64,000 nt of DNA from Cypionkella aquatica (GTDB lineage Bacteria > Pseudomonadota > Alphaproteobacteria > Rhodobacterales > Rhodobacteraceae): the NCBI RefSeq assembly GCF_030161095.1, contig NZ_BSPP01000010.1, positions 62,001 to 126,000 of the forward strand, given 5' to 3'. This document shows positions 37,386 to 45,336 of this stretch, one piece after another. Position 1 is the first letter of the stretch; each line of letters starts with the position of its first letter. The notes beneath the pieces are model-generated. The model ran no database searches. It saw only the letters and a list, made by a program, of their open reading frames with translations, and was not told the origin of the DNA. The position numbers and the translations under genes are program-made.

Positions 37386-37799
37386 TCAGGCCTTTGGCGC
37401 AATCTCTAGCACCAGCACGCAAGCGGCCTCGCCCTTGCGCAGCTTATCGCAAGCCGCCAGCGCATCCTTGGCTGCGGTTTCGGCATCAACCAACCCGCCC
37501 AAAGCCTGCGCCGAAGCCGCAGGTGCGCCTTCTGGCAAAAAGCCATCATCCGGCGATACCGCCAAAGCGGCAAAACCCTTGCTGGCATCGGGGACAAACA
37601 GGCCGAGCGCATCGGTATTGGTCATCACCACCCGCAAGGTCGCAAGCTCGGTTTCCGTCAGGAACGGTTGCAGATGCAGCGTGATGCTGGACCCGCCCAG
37701 CTGCGCCACTTCGGTTTTCACCGCATCCGCCTGCGCCAGCGTGGCCAGCCCCAAAGCCAGCACCCCGCCCATGATAGATTTGCCCAAAATCGCCGTCAT
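37386..37799 (-). CDS. Small secreted protein upstream of hemA, unknown function
   Basis: A 137-residue protein with a signal peptide (MTAILGKSIMGGVLALGLATLAQA) and a mature part of about 113 residues holding two Cys (AACDKLRKGEAACVLVLEI). No domain was recognised. The conserved feel of the segment LGLFVPDASKGFAALAVSPD suggests a genuine protein. It is same-strand with hemA and lies upstream of it, with the FNR-type site in between. The open frame is longer upstream, but the start is set at the signal peptide. Confidence 0.72.
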   Translation of the reverse strand: MTAILGKSIMGGVLALGLATLAQADAVKTEVAQLGGSSITLHLQPFLTETELATLRVVMTNTDALGLFVPDASKGFAALAVSPDDGFLPEGAPAASAQALGGLVDAETAAKDALAACDKLRKGEAACVLVLEIAPKA

Positions 37800-37910
37800 C
37801 CTGCATCTCCGTCCATCAGACCGCTGCCTGTTTAGCCCAAGCCGCCGCCTCTGGACAGTCCCCCCGGTCCTGTTAGGCTTGCCCCCGCCGATAAAATTAA
37901 GGAGAGCCCG

Positions 37911-39281
37911 ATGACACTGGACGCCGTCTTGTCCCGCATCGACACCGATCTGCCAGAGGCGCTGGATCGCCTGCTGGAGCTTTTGCGCATCCCGTCGATT
38001 TCCACCGACCCCGCCTACAAGGCAGATTGCGCCCGCGCCGCCGACTGGCTGGTCGAGGATCTGAAATCCTTGGGGTTTGAGGCCGCATCCCGCCCCACTC
38101 CCGGCCATCCGATGGTGGTGGCCCATGGCGGATCAGGCGACAAACATCTGCTGTTCTACGGCCACTACGACGTGCAGCCGGTCGATCCGCTGACCCTGTG
38201 GGACCGCGACCCGTTTGACCCGCAGGTGCAAGACACCGCCAAGGGAAAGGTGATCCGCGGCCGGGGCTCGTCCGATGACAAAGGCCAACTGATGACCTTT
38301 CTTGAGGCCTGCCGCGCTTGGAAAGCCGTGCATGGCACCCTGCCCTGCAAGCTGACAATTTTCCTTGAGGGCGAAGAGGAATCCGGCTCGCCATCGCTGA
38401 TCCCCTTCATGCAAGCCAATGCGGCCGAGTTGAAAGCCGACATCGCGCTGATCTGCGACACTGGCCTGTTCGACGACAGCACCCCTGCCATCACCACCAT
38501 GCTGCGGGGGCTGCTGGGCGAAGAGATGACCATTCACGCCGCATCCAAAGACCTGCACTCGGGCTCTTACGGTGGGGCTGCCGCGAACCCGATCAAGATC
38601 CTTGCCAAGATCCTCGGCAATCTCAGCGATGCGCAGGGCCATATCACCATTCCGCATTTCTACGATGGCGTGGCCGAACTGCCCGACACCATCCGCGCGC
38701 AGTGGCAAAGCCTGTCGTTTGATCACGCGAAATTCTTGGGCGATGTCGGCCTGTCCATCCCGATTGGCGAGCAAGACCGCACACCCTTGGAAATGCTGTG
38801 GTCACGCCCGACGGCGGAAATCAACGGCATCTGGGGCGGCTATACCGGCGACGGCTTCAAAACCGTGTTGCCGGCGCAGGCGCATGCCAAAGTGTCGTTC
38901 CGTCTGGTGGGCGATCAAGATGCCGACGCCATCCGCGACAACTTCCGCGCTTGGGTCGAAGCACAATTGCCCGCCGATTGCCGGGTGGAATGGAAAAGCC
39001 ACGGCGGTGGCGGTGCCAGTGTGATGGCGATTGACGATCCGGCGTTCGAGGCTGCCCGGCTGGCCTTGGGCGCGGAATGGGGCAAACCCGCCGCCTATAT
39101 CGGCTGCGGTGGCTCGATCCCGATTGCGGGTTATTTCAAAACCTATCTGGATATGGATGCCATGCTGATCGGCTTTGGCCGCGACGATGATCAGATCCAC
39201 TCGCCGAACGAGAAATACGATCTCGAATGTTTCCACAAAGGCACGCGGTCTTGGGCGCGCATCCTTGCCAAACTGGCCTGA
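37911..39281 (+). CDS. M20-family metallopeptidase (dipeptidase-like)
   Basis: A 456-residue zinc peptidase or deacylase of the ArgE/DapE/CNDP group. Metal-ligand motifs: YGHYDVQPVDP (His and Asp), RGRGSSDDKGQL (Asp), EGEEESGSPSL (catalytic Glu and ligand Glu), and a dimerisation insert of about 190 residues. Longer than DapE (about 380), it fits the dipeptidase/carnosinase-like subgroup. Ribosome site GGAGAG before the ATG. The substrate is not known. Confidence 0.9.
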   Translation: MTLDAVLSRIDTDLPEALDRLLELLRIPSISTDPAYKADCARAADWLVEDLKSLGFEAASRPTPGHPMVVAHGGSGDKHLLFYGHYDVQPVDPLTLWDRDPFDPQVQDTAKGKVIRGRGSSDDKGQLMTFLEACRAWKAVHGTLPCKLTIFLEGEEESGSPSLIPFMQANAAELKADIALICDTGLFDDSTPAITTMLRGLLGEEMTIHAASKDLHSGSYGGAAANPIKILAKILGNLSDAQGHITIPHFYDGVAELPDTIRAQWQSLSFDHAKFLGDVGLSIPIGEQDRTPLEMLWSRPTAEINGIWGGYTGDGFKTVLPAQAHAKVSFRLVGDQDADAIRDNFRAWVEAQLPADCRVEWKSHGGGGASVMAIDDPAFEAARLALGAEWGKPAAYIGCGGSIPIAGYFKTYLDMDAMLIGFGRDDDQIHSPNEKYDLECFHKGTRSWARILAKLA

Positions 39282-39304
39282 AAGCCGAAGCCACACAAGG
39301 AAAC

Positions 39305-39322
39305 GGGGGCCAGCAGGCCCCC
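39305..39322 (+). terminator. GGGGGCC hairpin after the M20 peptidase
   Basis: The perfect 7-bp arms GGGGGCC/GGCCCCC with a 4-nt loop, 24 bases after the stop, followed by GAACCCCCGCC. It belongs to the same G-rich 3'-end class as the elements near 6872, 13405 and 40338, though the AAATATCC part is missing. Confidence 0.5.
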
Positions 39323-39353
39323 GAACCCCCGCCTTGCGGCGAATCCCGACGGG

Positions 39354-39617
39354 TCAGCTTTTCAAAAGGCTCACGCCCGAAGCCTCATGGATCTGGCCTT
39401 TCAGATCCCAAACAACCGCCACCTTCGATCCGACCTTCAGCCCAGGATCCGTGAACCCCTTTGGCAGCCTATAGGCGGTGCCATCCGCCAAGGTTATGGT
39501 ATGGGTCTTCATGTCCAACGATTTGATCACCCCATCCGTGGTGGTGGGCGCCGCCATCGCCAGCGTGGCCGAGCCGATGGACAAAACAATAGCTGCCGGA
39601 AGCATGTAAGCACGCAT
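39354..39617 (-). CDS. DUF1344 periplasmic protein
   Basis: An 87-residue protein with a signal peptide (MLPAAIVLSIGSATLAMAAP) and a small OB-like beta domain of the DUF1344 family (GVIKSLDMKTHTITLADG, KGFTDPGLKVGSKVAVVWDL). Function unknown in the family. The start is set at MRAYML; upstream codons in the same frame overlap the start region of the divergent acetyltransferase. Confidence 0.85.
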   Translation of the reverse strand: MRAYMLPAAIVLSIGSATLAMAAPTTTDGVIKSLDMKTHTITLADGTAYRLPKGFTDPGLKVGSKVAVVWDLKGQIHEASGVSLLKS

Positions 39618-39847
39618 CTGCGTCACTCCGAATTTTGGACCGGGGGCGCACCCCATCGGCCAAGCGTTGAAACCGTCTTGGTCTGTCGCGTCGGCAGAGC
39701 ATCTCCACCCGGCAGATCCCGGCTTCACGGGCTTTATACACCCGCAAAAACAAAAGGAAATCCGGGGCCACCGCCTTGTGAACAGCCGTGAAAACTGCGA
39801 GATTCCCCGGCAATCCCCCTCAGTTCCCTGCACCGGAAGGCCCTGAA

Positions 39848-40291
39848 ATGTCGCTTCAAATCCGCAACGCCACCGCTCAGGACGAAACCGCATGGCGCAA
39901 GCTGTGGGCGCAGTATCTGGAATTCTACAATGTCGATCTGGCGCCCGAGATCACGACAAACACCTGGGCGCGCGCGCATGACCCGGCCAGCCCGATGCGA
40001 ATCCGCATTGCCATTGAAGCCGACACCGTTCTGGGATTCGCCGTGCACCTGCATCACCCGTCCACTTGGGTGATGGGCGAAGATTGCTACCTTGAAGATC
40101 TGTTCGTAAGCTCCGATGCGCGCGGCAAAGGCGTCGGTCGTGCGCTGATCGAAGACCTTCAAACCCTCGCCAAAGCCAACGGCTGGCACCGCCTCTATTG
40201 GCACACCGACGAGGGCAACAAGACCGCCCGCAGCCTTTACGACAGCTTCACCCCCAGCGATGGCCATGTACGCTACCGCCTGAAACTGTAA
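39848..40291 (+). CDS. GNAT-family N-acetyltransferase
   Basis: A 147-residue acetyl-CoA-dependent acetyltransferase. The CoA pyrophosphate loop is in DARGKGVGRALIEDL (RxxGxG/A type), followed by a C-terminal beta strand and helix (WHRLYWHTDEGNKTARSLYD). The short N-terminal helix pattern resembles small-molecule or polyamine GNATs such as the spermidine/Eis-2-like group, but the substrate is open. The start is MSLQIRNAT, behind a weak GGAAGGCC. Confidence 0.88.
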   Translation: MSLQIRNATAQDETAWRKLWAQYLEFYNVDLAPEITTNTWARAHDPASPMRIRIAIEADTVLGFAVHLHHPSTWVMGEDCYLEDLFVSSDARGKGVGRALIEDLQTLAKANGWHRLYWHTDEGNKTARSLYDSFTPSDGHVRYRLKL

Positions 40292-40337
40292 GCAAACCCG
40301 CTAAAATTTAGCTAAAATTTGCTTTCACATTGGCGCA

Positions 40338-40367
40338 AATATTCTGGGGTATGGGGCAAAGCCCCAT
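40338..40367 (+). terminator. AAATATTCTGGGGT + ATGGGGC hairpin after the GNAT gene
   Basis: AAATATTCTGGGGT is followed by the perfect hairpin ATGGGGC-AAA-GCCCCAT at 40351-40367. This is the third full copy of the recurrent 3'-end element in the window, between the acetyltransferase and the convergent tRNA-Asp genes. Confidence 0.55.
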
Positions 40368-40426
40368 GCACGCTGATACCGCGTGCCATCGCCACCAAAT
40401 CGCAATGTTAGGGAAAATCAGTGAAA

Positions 40427-40503
40427 TGGCGCGGTGGACGGGGCTCGAACCCGCGACCCCCGGCGTGACAGGCCGGTACTCTAACCAACTGAGCTACCAC
40501 CGC
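40427..40503 (-). tRNA. tRNA-Asp (GTC), copy 1
   Basis: A 77-nt cloverleaf with encoded CCA. Acceptor stem GCGGTGG pairs with CCACCGC, D-arm AGCTCAGTTGGTTAGAGT, anticodon loop with GTC inside CCTGTCACG, T-loop GTTCGAGCC. Sequence is identical to the second copy 31 bases away. On the - strand it lies downstream of copy 2, so the two are probably co-transcribed. Confidence 0.97.
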
Positions 40504-40534
40504 GCATTTTCACATCCAGACAACCCGAGGCAAG

Positions 40535-40611
40535 TGGCGCGGTGGACGGGGCTCGAACCCGCGACCCCCGGCGTGACAGGCCGGTACTCTAACCAACTGA
40601 GCTACCACCGC
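40535..40611 (-). tRNA. tRNA-Asp (GTC), copy 2
   Basis: A 77-nt tRNA-Asp identical to the one at 40427-40503, with a 31-base spacer between them. All arms are intact and CCA is encoded. It lies first in transcription order. Tandem identical tRNAs usually meet a demand for expression. Confidence 0.97.
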
Positions 40612-40708
40612 CGCCTTGCCCCCGGTTCCCCGAGGCACCCAATCTCTTGGGTGTGCCGGGGTATTACGCAAGGGGCCAAGCGGCGTCAAGCAGGTTCCTA
40701 CAGCTTTT

Positions 40709-41638
40709 TCAATGATCTGGTGCCGGGATGAATTCATCATGGTCCGCAGGTGGCAGTTTGAAGCGCCCATGCGCCCAATCGCCCGACCGCCACGCCTCTT
40801 TTGCGGCCTCGATCCGCTCTTTCGACGAGGCGACAAAGTTCCACCAGATATGGCGCGGCCCGTCCATCGTGGCCCCGCCCAAAAGCATGATCCGCGCGCC
40901 CTGCGGCCCTGCTTTGACCGAGATGCCGTCGCCGGGGCGGAACACCAGCATCGCCCCCACGCCATGCACCTGCCCGCCCTGTGAAACCTCGCCCGCCAGC
41001 ACGTAAACACCGCGATCTTCATGCTCATCCGGCAGCGGCAAAGACGCCCCCGGCGCAAGCGTCGCATCGGCATAGAACGTCTCGGACGACAGCGACAGCG
41101 GCACTTTCGCCCCCCAGGCCGTGCCCAGAATCAGCCGCACCACCTTGCCCTCGGCCTCCAGCACCGGCAGCGCATCAGCGCCCAAGTTGTGAAACGTCGC
41201 GGGCGCATCCTCTTGCGCCTTCGACAAGGCAAGCCAAGTTTGCAGGCCAAACAAAGTCTGCGGCAAAGCCCCGTCCGAGCGTTCAGAATGGGTAATCCCA
41301 TGCCCTGCCTGCATCAGATTGACCTCTCCCGGCGTGATCCAGGCGTCGGTGCCCAGAGAATCACGGTGATGCATGCGGCCCTTCAGCAGGTAAGTGACCG
41401 TCGAGAGTCCTATATGCGGATGCGGGCGCACATCGACCCCCTTGCCGGTGATGAACTCGGCAGGTCCCATCTGATCAAAGAAAATGAATGGCCCCACCAT
41501 CTGCCGCTGCGCCGAAGGCAATGCGCGGCGCACCTCAAAGCCGCCCAGATCGCGGGCACGCGGAATGATCACCGCTTCAATCGCATCCACCTGATCGCCA
41601 ATCGGGATCTGTGCATCCAGTAGGGGATTCCAGCTCAT
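40709..41638 (-). CDS. Pirin-family protein (cupin)
   Basis: A 309-residue bicupin of the pirin family. The N-terminal cupin motif is clear: DVRPHPHIGLSTVTYLLKG, MHHRDSLG, then ITHSERSDG, which give the metal-binding His/Glu set. Some pirins have quercetin 2,3-dioxygenase activity, others act as redox or stress regulators, so function here is open. The start MSWNPLL is set by GGAGG six bases before it. Just upstream of the tRNA-Asp pair, same strand. Confidence 0.9.
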   Translation of the reverse strand: MSWNPLLDAQIPIGDQVDAIEAVIIPRARDLGGFEVRRALPSAQRQMVGPFIFFDQMGPAEFITGKGVDVRPHPHIGLSTVTYLLKGRMHHRDSLGTDAWITPGEVNLMQAGHGITHSERSDGALPQTLFGLQTWLALSKAQEDAPATFHNLGADALPVLEAEGKVVRLILGTAWGAKVPLSLSSETFYADATLAPGASLPLPDEHEDRGVYVLAGEVSQGGQVHGVGAMLVFRPGDGISVKAGPQGARIMLLGGATMDGPRHIWWNFVASSKERIEAAKEAWRSGDWAHGRFKLPPADHDEFIPAPDH

Positions 41639-41779
41639 CTTCGCCTCCATCTTTGTTGGGATTAAGATAGGGACAAAATTGACCTACGCAAACAGGCACA
41701 ACCGCGCGCCCGCTGTGCATGATCACACAACAGCCCCCTGCCCGCGCTGAATCTGCGCGTATGACGGCGTCAAGCCGAC

Positions 41780-42916
41780 CTAAGGTTTATTGGTGTCAAG
41801 GTAGTAGATACGCGCCCTGTGTGCGTCTGCGTTGCCAGATGACATAGCCAATGCAAGCCGCGTAACGCCTTGATCACGCATCCAAAACAAACCCTCTGGC
41901 TCGTTCTTCTTCCCCGTGCCATCCTCAAGCGAAACGGTATTGCCAACCGTGAAATCCAGCTTCGCCGAAACCAAGTCACCCAGCATGCTGTATTTTGCGA
42001 TCCGGTTATCGATGCCGTTTTTACCAAAACCCGTCACCACATAGATATAGCTTCCGTCGCTGGCGAGCGCTTGCACCGGTTGATCGGCGTCAAGAATTTC
42101 GCTGCCAATGGTGAACTCGCTCAGATGAAACCCCGTCGCATAATCCCCCGCCCCCCCGTTCACGAGCGCTTCAAGATCAAACACGCGGATAATGCTTGTG
42201 TCTGATTTGGACCCAGTTTGTTTTACGACCAGATAGCGCCCGTCAAGCGACACCGCAGGGGTTGATGACCCGTCGCCAGCCGCGCGATCAAACAGTTTGA
42301 ACCGTTGATAATCGCCGATCAGCAATCCGCGCGCGCCATCCTCGGTCACCGAAAAACGCACCGCATAGTCTGCCGCCGACTTCACATCAGCATTTGCAGA
42401 GGTCCAAAACCTTGGCGACCCGCTGATGTAATCAACGGTAAGCCCCTGATGCCCAAGCAGGTCTGACGGTTCACTGAACCGACTTGCCGTTTGTTTTTTA
42501 TCCCCGCTCAAGTCGAACTTGTTGATGACCATAGACTTGCCAGCAGTGTTTTGCTGCATCGTGTAGAGGGCATTGGTTTCTTCAATCGCCACGGCCCCCT
42601 GCAACACCCGCCCGGCACCATCACCTGCCCGCGTCAAGTCAAAGCGATTGCGCGCAGCGCTTTCCTCAGTCGCTTTGGCGAAGTTGATTGCCGGTTCCCC
42701 GGCCGCAGAGGCCTGCAAGGATAAATCAACGTCTTTCTTTTGCTGATCGCCAGCTCCGTTCACGGTATCCGTCGCCGGATCGGCAACCTGCCCCCCGCCC
42801 AGACCAGTGCTGTCAGAGGTTGCAAGCGATTTGCCCGGGATCGACCACCCAGAAAGCACTCCCACGCCGACAACTGCGCCTAAGCAAACTATCACAATCA
42901 AAGATGCCTTAATCAT
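41780..42916 (-). CDS. Secreted beta-propeller protein, P68 RBP/TagC-like
   Basis: A 378-residue protein with one N-terminal TM/signal segment (ASLIVIVCLGAVVGVGVLSG), a low-complexity Ser/Gly/Asp linker to about residue 90, then a repeated beta-strand region. Segments such as ALYTMQQNTAGKSMVINKFD, LGHQGLTVDYISGSPRFWTS and EPEGLFWMRDQGVTRLALAM resemble the propeller shared by teichoic acid protein TagC and the receptor-binding protein of phage P68. This is a fold match by eye, not a functional one. It is the last host-side gene before the tRNA-Val fragment. The start ATG has a weak ribosome site. Confidence 0.65.
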   Translation of the reverse strand: MIKASLIVIVCLGAVVGVGVLSGWSIPGKSLATSDSTGLGGGQVADPATDTVNGAGDQQKKDVDLSLQASAAGEPAINFAKATEESAARNRFDLTRAGDGAGRVLQGAVAIEETNALYTMQQNTAGKSMVINKFDLSGDKKQTASRFSEPSDLLGHQGLTVDYISGSPRFWTSANADVKSAADYAVRFSVTEDGARGLLIGDYQRFKLFDRAAGDGSSTPAVSLDGRYLVVKQTGSKSDTSIIRVFDLEALVNGGAGDYATGFHLSEFTIGSEILDADQPVQALASDGSYIYVVTGFGKNGIDNRIAKYSMLGDLVSAKLDFTVGNTVSLEDGTGKKNEPEGLFWMRDQGVTRLALAMSSGNADAHRARIYYLDTNKP

Positions 42917-43313
42917 GATCAATCCGTTTTATGATGTCGTGAGCCGATCAGGAGACGCCCTGCAAGGCCAAACAGTCACGGTTTAACTCAGATGCGCGGC
43001 ACATGGTTCCGAGTGCGATCCAGACCATCGGCAGCGGTGAGATGGACAAGCCATCTCGCCAACCCAGCAAAATTCCCAAAATTTTCGGCAAAAGAAATCA
43101 ACACCCTCGGTCCATAGAACCGCGGAGTGTTTTGTAAATCTGCGCCAAATTCGTTAAAAATGGTGGGTCGTGACGGGCTCGAACCGCCGACATTCTCGGT
43201 GTAAACGAGACAGAAGCACCCTTAAATGATTGTGCTTTAAGGAAATGCCGTTCCCACTTCTGGTCGAAAATCGGGCCATTATACCGTGAACAAAAAGAGA
43301 ATTTGGGAACAGC
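42917..43313. other. Junction region holding the tRNA-Val fragment, no gene
   Basis: About 400 bases of lower G+C without a credible coding frame. It contains the left end of the inserted phage: the tRNA-Val 3' fragment at 43161-43210, with TTTTT just beyond its CCA on the host side (43156-43160), as expected for the old tRNA terminator. Nothing else is recognised. Confidence 0.6.
43161..43210 (-). pseudogene. 3' fragment of tRNA-Val (TAC): likely prophage attachment site
   Basis: Fifty bases on the - strand carry a complete anticodon arm (TCTCG-TTTACAC-CGAGA, anticodon TAC), a T-arm (GGCGG-TTCGAGC-CCGTC) and the 3' acceptor strand ACGACCC-ACCA. The D-arm and the 5' acceptor strand (expected GGGTCGT) are missing, and nothing like them is found in the next 80 bases. 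Tyrosine integrases often recombine within this half of a tRNA, leaving the displaced 3' end on one side. The CCA end points to the host side, so the intact gene should lie at the far end of the phage, outside the window. Confidence 0.85.
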
Positions 43314-43541
43314 TTAAATGCTAGTGGGCTTTCCAAACGCGGGCCGAATATCTGCGGGAAGAATGATCGTGCCTTGCGGCCTGCCCCTTCGCCCGCAGGC
43401 GCGACAGACCATGCGATCAAACACCCAATTGTGAATGTTGAGGCCAGAAGCATCGAGCCAGCGCTCAGGGATATCCTTCGCGTCAAGCAAAGAATAGTGG
43501 CCGCAGATACAAGTGACGTAAAGGTGGTGACGCGATTCCAT
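43314..43541 (-). CDS. Small zinc-ribbon-like protein
   Basis: A 75-residue protein with two Cys clusters, VTCICGHYS (about residue 10-16) and MVCRACGRRG (about 44-53), spaced as in a small zinc ribbon, and a basic tail. It begins MESRHHLYVTC. Such peptides may bind nucleic acid or a partner protein. There is no clear ribosome site, and no alternative start exists upstream before a stop. It lies just inside the presumed phage end. Function unknown; I keep it because the Cys pattern looks selected. Confidence 0.5.
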   Translation of the reverse strand: MESRHHLYVTCICGHYSLLDAKDIPERWLDASGLNIHNWVFDRMVCRACGRRGRPQGTIILPADIRPAFGKPTSI

Positions 43542-43683
43542 GATGAGAACATAGGCGGAACATATCGCCTTGCAAAATCACAATGCCCACCGAAAGTCAT
43601 TTCCCGCCCGGCAAAAATCTGTGGAACCGTTCGCCCTTGATCCTGCTTGACCAATGTAGACTGTCATCTGGAGGAGAAAAAAG

Positions 43684-43857
43684 ATGGACACTGCCTTCAT
43701 TGTGCCACTGCTAGCGCTGTTCACGCTTCTGGCCGTTTGTGTTTTTGCAATGATCAGTAAGGCCAGTATAGAGCGGCGTCGGCATGATCCCAGTGCGCCA
43801 AAGTCGTCTCTTGCCAAAGACGGGCCAACTGGCGACCCGGTCGCATATGATGAATGA
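43684..43857 (+). CDS. 57-residue single-TM membrane peptide
   Basis: ATG at 43684 behind a strong GGAGGAG. Residues 4-24 form one TM helix (AFIVPLLALFTLLAVCVFAM), followed by a basic cytoplasmic stretch (KASIERRRHD) and a Pro/Asp-rich tail ending VAYDE. The positive-inside pattern puts the C-terminus in the cytoplasm. A GC-rich 8-bp inverted repeat follows. The size and location in the cargo region fit a phage superinfection or membrane-modulating peptide, but that is inference. Confidence 0.6.
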   Translation: MDTAFIVPLLALFTLLAVCVFAMISKASIERRRHDPSAPKSSLAKDGPTGDPVAYDE

Positions 43858-43882
43858 ACTGCTTTTGTTGTAACCGCTTCGT

Positions 43883-43904
43883 CACGCGCCAGTCTCGGCG
43901 CGTG
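43883..43904 (+). terminator. CACGCGCC/GGCGCGTG hairpin after the membrane peptide gene
   Basis: A perfect 8-bp inverted repeat with a 6-nt loop, 26 bases after the stop of the 57-residue gene and 137 before the RTX gene. No T-run. It probably separates the two transcription units. Confidence 0.4.
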
Positions 43905-44041
43905 CGGCGATCTTGGCAGCTGGTTAAGTAAACCAATGCGCATGAAGCAGAGTGTTGACGTTGGTGAATCTGTTACCGTGAAAAAAGCTTGCCAAAATCC
44001 TGCAAGGTAGTCTCTCCTATCACCCACAACAGGAGATCATC

Positions 44042-44971
44042 ATGGGCCGCCAAATCACACTCACGCAAGGCAACGACACCTTCAACCAGTCTGCCGTGAG
44101 CGATAATAGTGCGTTACAAATCTTCGGGCTGGGGGGCAATGATACCATCGTCCTAGACCGCACAGATGACCTCGGCGGCAGCAACCGCGTCGATGCCGGC
44201 GCTGGCAATGATGGTGTGGTCAATCGGAAAGAATTCGGCAACGTGATCCTTCTGGGCGAAGGCAACGATACCTACGTTGGGCTCGGCTTTGGTTCGTTTG
44301 ACACAGACCGGCTTGATCAAGTCTTTGGCGGCATCGGCGCAGATACGTTCGCGGTGCAAACCTTCAAAAGCCAGTATTTTGGCGAGACGGGCAATGATCT
44401 GTTCCATTCAGTTGGCCGGTCAAATACGTTTCACGGTGGCACCGGGCAAGACACTATCAGCTACCTTCCGCGCAGTGATGAGACAACCAGCGGCGTAACC
44501 GTGGACCTTTTGGCGGGCCTTACTCAGACCAGCGCCACTCGGCAAGAGCGGTTGATCTCGATCGAGCACGTCATAGGCTCGAGCAACAACGACGAAATCT
44601 TCGGCAGCAACGTCGCCAACCGGCTTACAGGTGGCTTCGGCTTTGATCTGCTGACTGGGCGCGGTGGGGCGGACCAGTTTATCTTCAAATCCGCTGCGGA
44701 TTGCCGGATTTCGGCAACTCAGGCGGATATCATCATAGATTTCAGCCGCGCCGACAACGACAAAGTCAACTTACTCACCATCGACGCCAACGTGCATGTT
44801 GCTGGCAATCAAGCGTTTAACTTCGTTACGACAGGATTCACCCGCAATGCTGGCGAGTTGCGCTTTGATGGCGACTTTGTGCTGGGCGATCTGAATGGCG
44901 ACGGTCGGGCCGATTTCCGCATTTTGATGAACGAGATCAGCACCATGCAGGCGAGCGATTTTGTTCTGTAG
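44042..44971 (+). CDS. RTX (hemolysin-type calcium-binding) protein
   Basis: A 309-residue protein with glycine/aspartate RTX-like repeats (GLGGNDTIVLD, GAGNDG, GEGNDTYVG, GGTGQDTISY, GGFGFDLLTGRGGADQFIF) and a C-terminal segment with a calcium-loop-like GDLNGDGRADF followed by a beta-rich tail typical of uncleaved type I secretion signals. It would leave the cell through an HlyBD/TolC-type exporter, which is not in the window. No enzymatic domain is seen, so it may be adhesive or matrix-forming. Ribosome site AGGAG. Its position inside the phage boundary suggests lysogenic-conversion cargo. Confidence 0.85.
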   Translation: MGRQITLTQGNDTFNQSAVSDNSALQIFGLGGNDTIVLDRTDDLGGSNRVDAGAGNDGVVNRKEFGNVILLGEGNDTYVGLGFGSFDTDRLDQVFGGIGADTFAVQTFKSQYFGETGNDLFHSVGRSNTFHGGTGQDTISYLPRSDETTSGVTVDLLAGLTQTSATRQERLISIEHVIGSSNNDEIFGSNVANRLTGGFGFDLLTGRGGADQFIFKSAADCRISATQADIIIDFSRADNDKVNLLTIDANVHVAGNQAFNFVTTGFTRNAGELRFDGDFVLGDLNGDGRADFRILMNEISTMQASDFVL

Positions 44972-45017
44972 AACAATGCTGCGCATTTTATAGCTCCAGC
45001 GGAATTGATAGGAGCGT

Positions 45018-45239
45018 GACCAACGCCCGCAATTGGTTGCCGCAGGCGCGATGCGCTGCGCGATCTTCGCCCTATTTCAGCTCGATCCGCTGATCATCCA
45101 TCGCACCTGACAGCGGCACCGGGGCCGCGAATGGAACCAGCAGCGAGGGCGGCGTTGCGGGGCTTGGCAAATCAGAACTTGTTGAGCCGCAAGACGCGAG
45201 AAGCAAGCAGACAGTAGGTATGAGTAGCAGATTGAGCAC
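45018..45239 (-). pseudogene. Decayed second copy of the outer spanin gene
   Basis: Clear DNA and protein similarity to the intact outer spanin at 46314-46589. It keeps the GTG start at 45239, the lipobox (LLLASCGS), SDLPSP, SLLVP and LSGAMDDQRIELK. The next codon is TAG where the intact copy has TGG (Trp), so the reading frame ends after 55 codons, though similarity continues to about 45018 (ACGNQLRAL). The upstream inner-spanin part is not duplicated. The lipobox start could still give a short lipoprotein. With the intact copy it brackets the low-G+C two-TM gene. Confidence 0.85.
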
Positions 45240-45336
45240 GAGCCAAGCACTCGCTCAGCGAAAAGGAGTGACATCGACGCCACTAATCGAGAAGCTAGCT
45301 GGAATGGGAATCGATAAAAGGAGGTGAACGCCCGCA

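Noticed and set aside
43154-43290. A complete tRNA-Val with unusual D-arm
   Set aside because: No 5' acceptor strand pairing with ACGACCC and no D-arm consensus within 80 bases upstream, so it is a fragment, not a gene.
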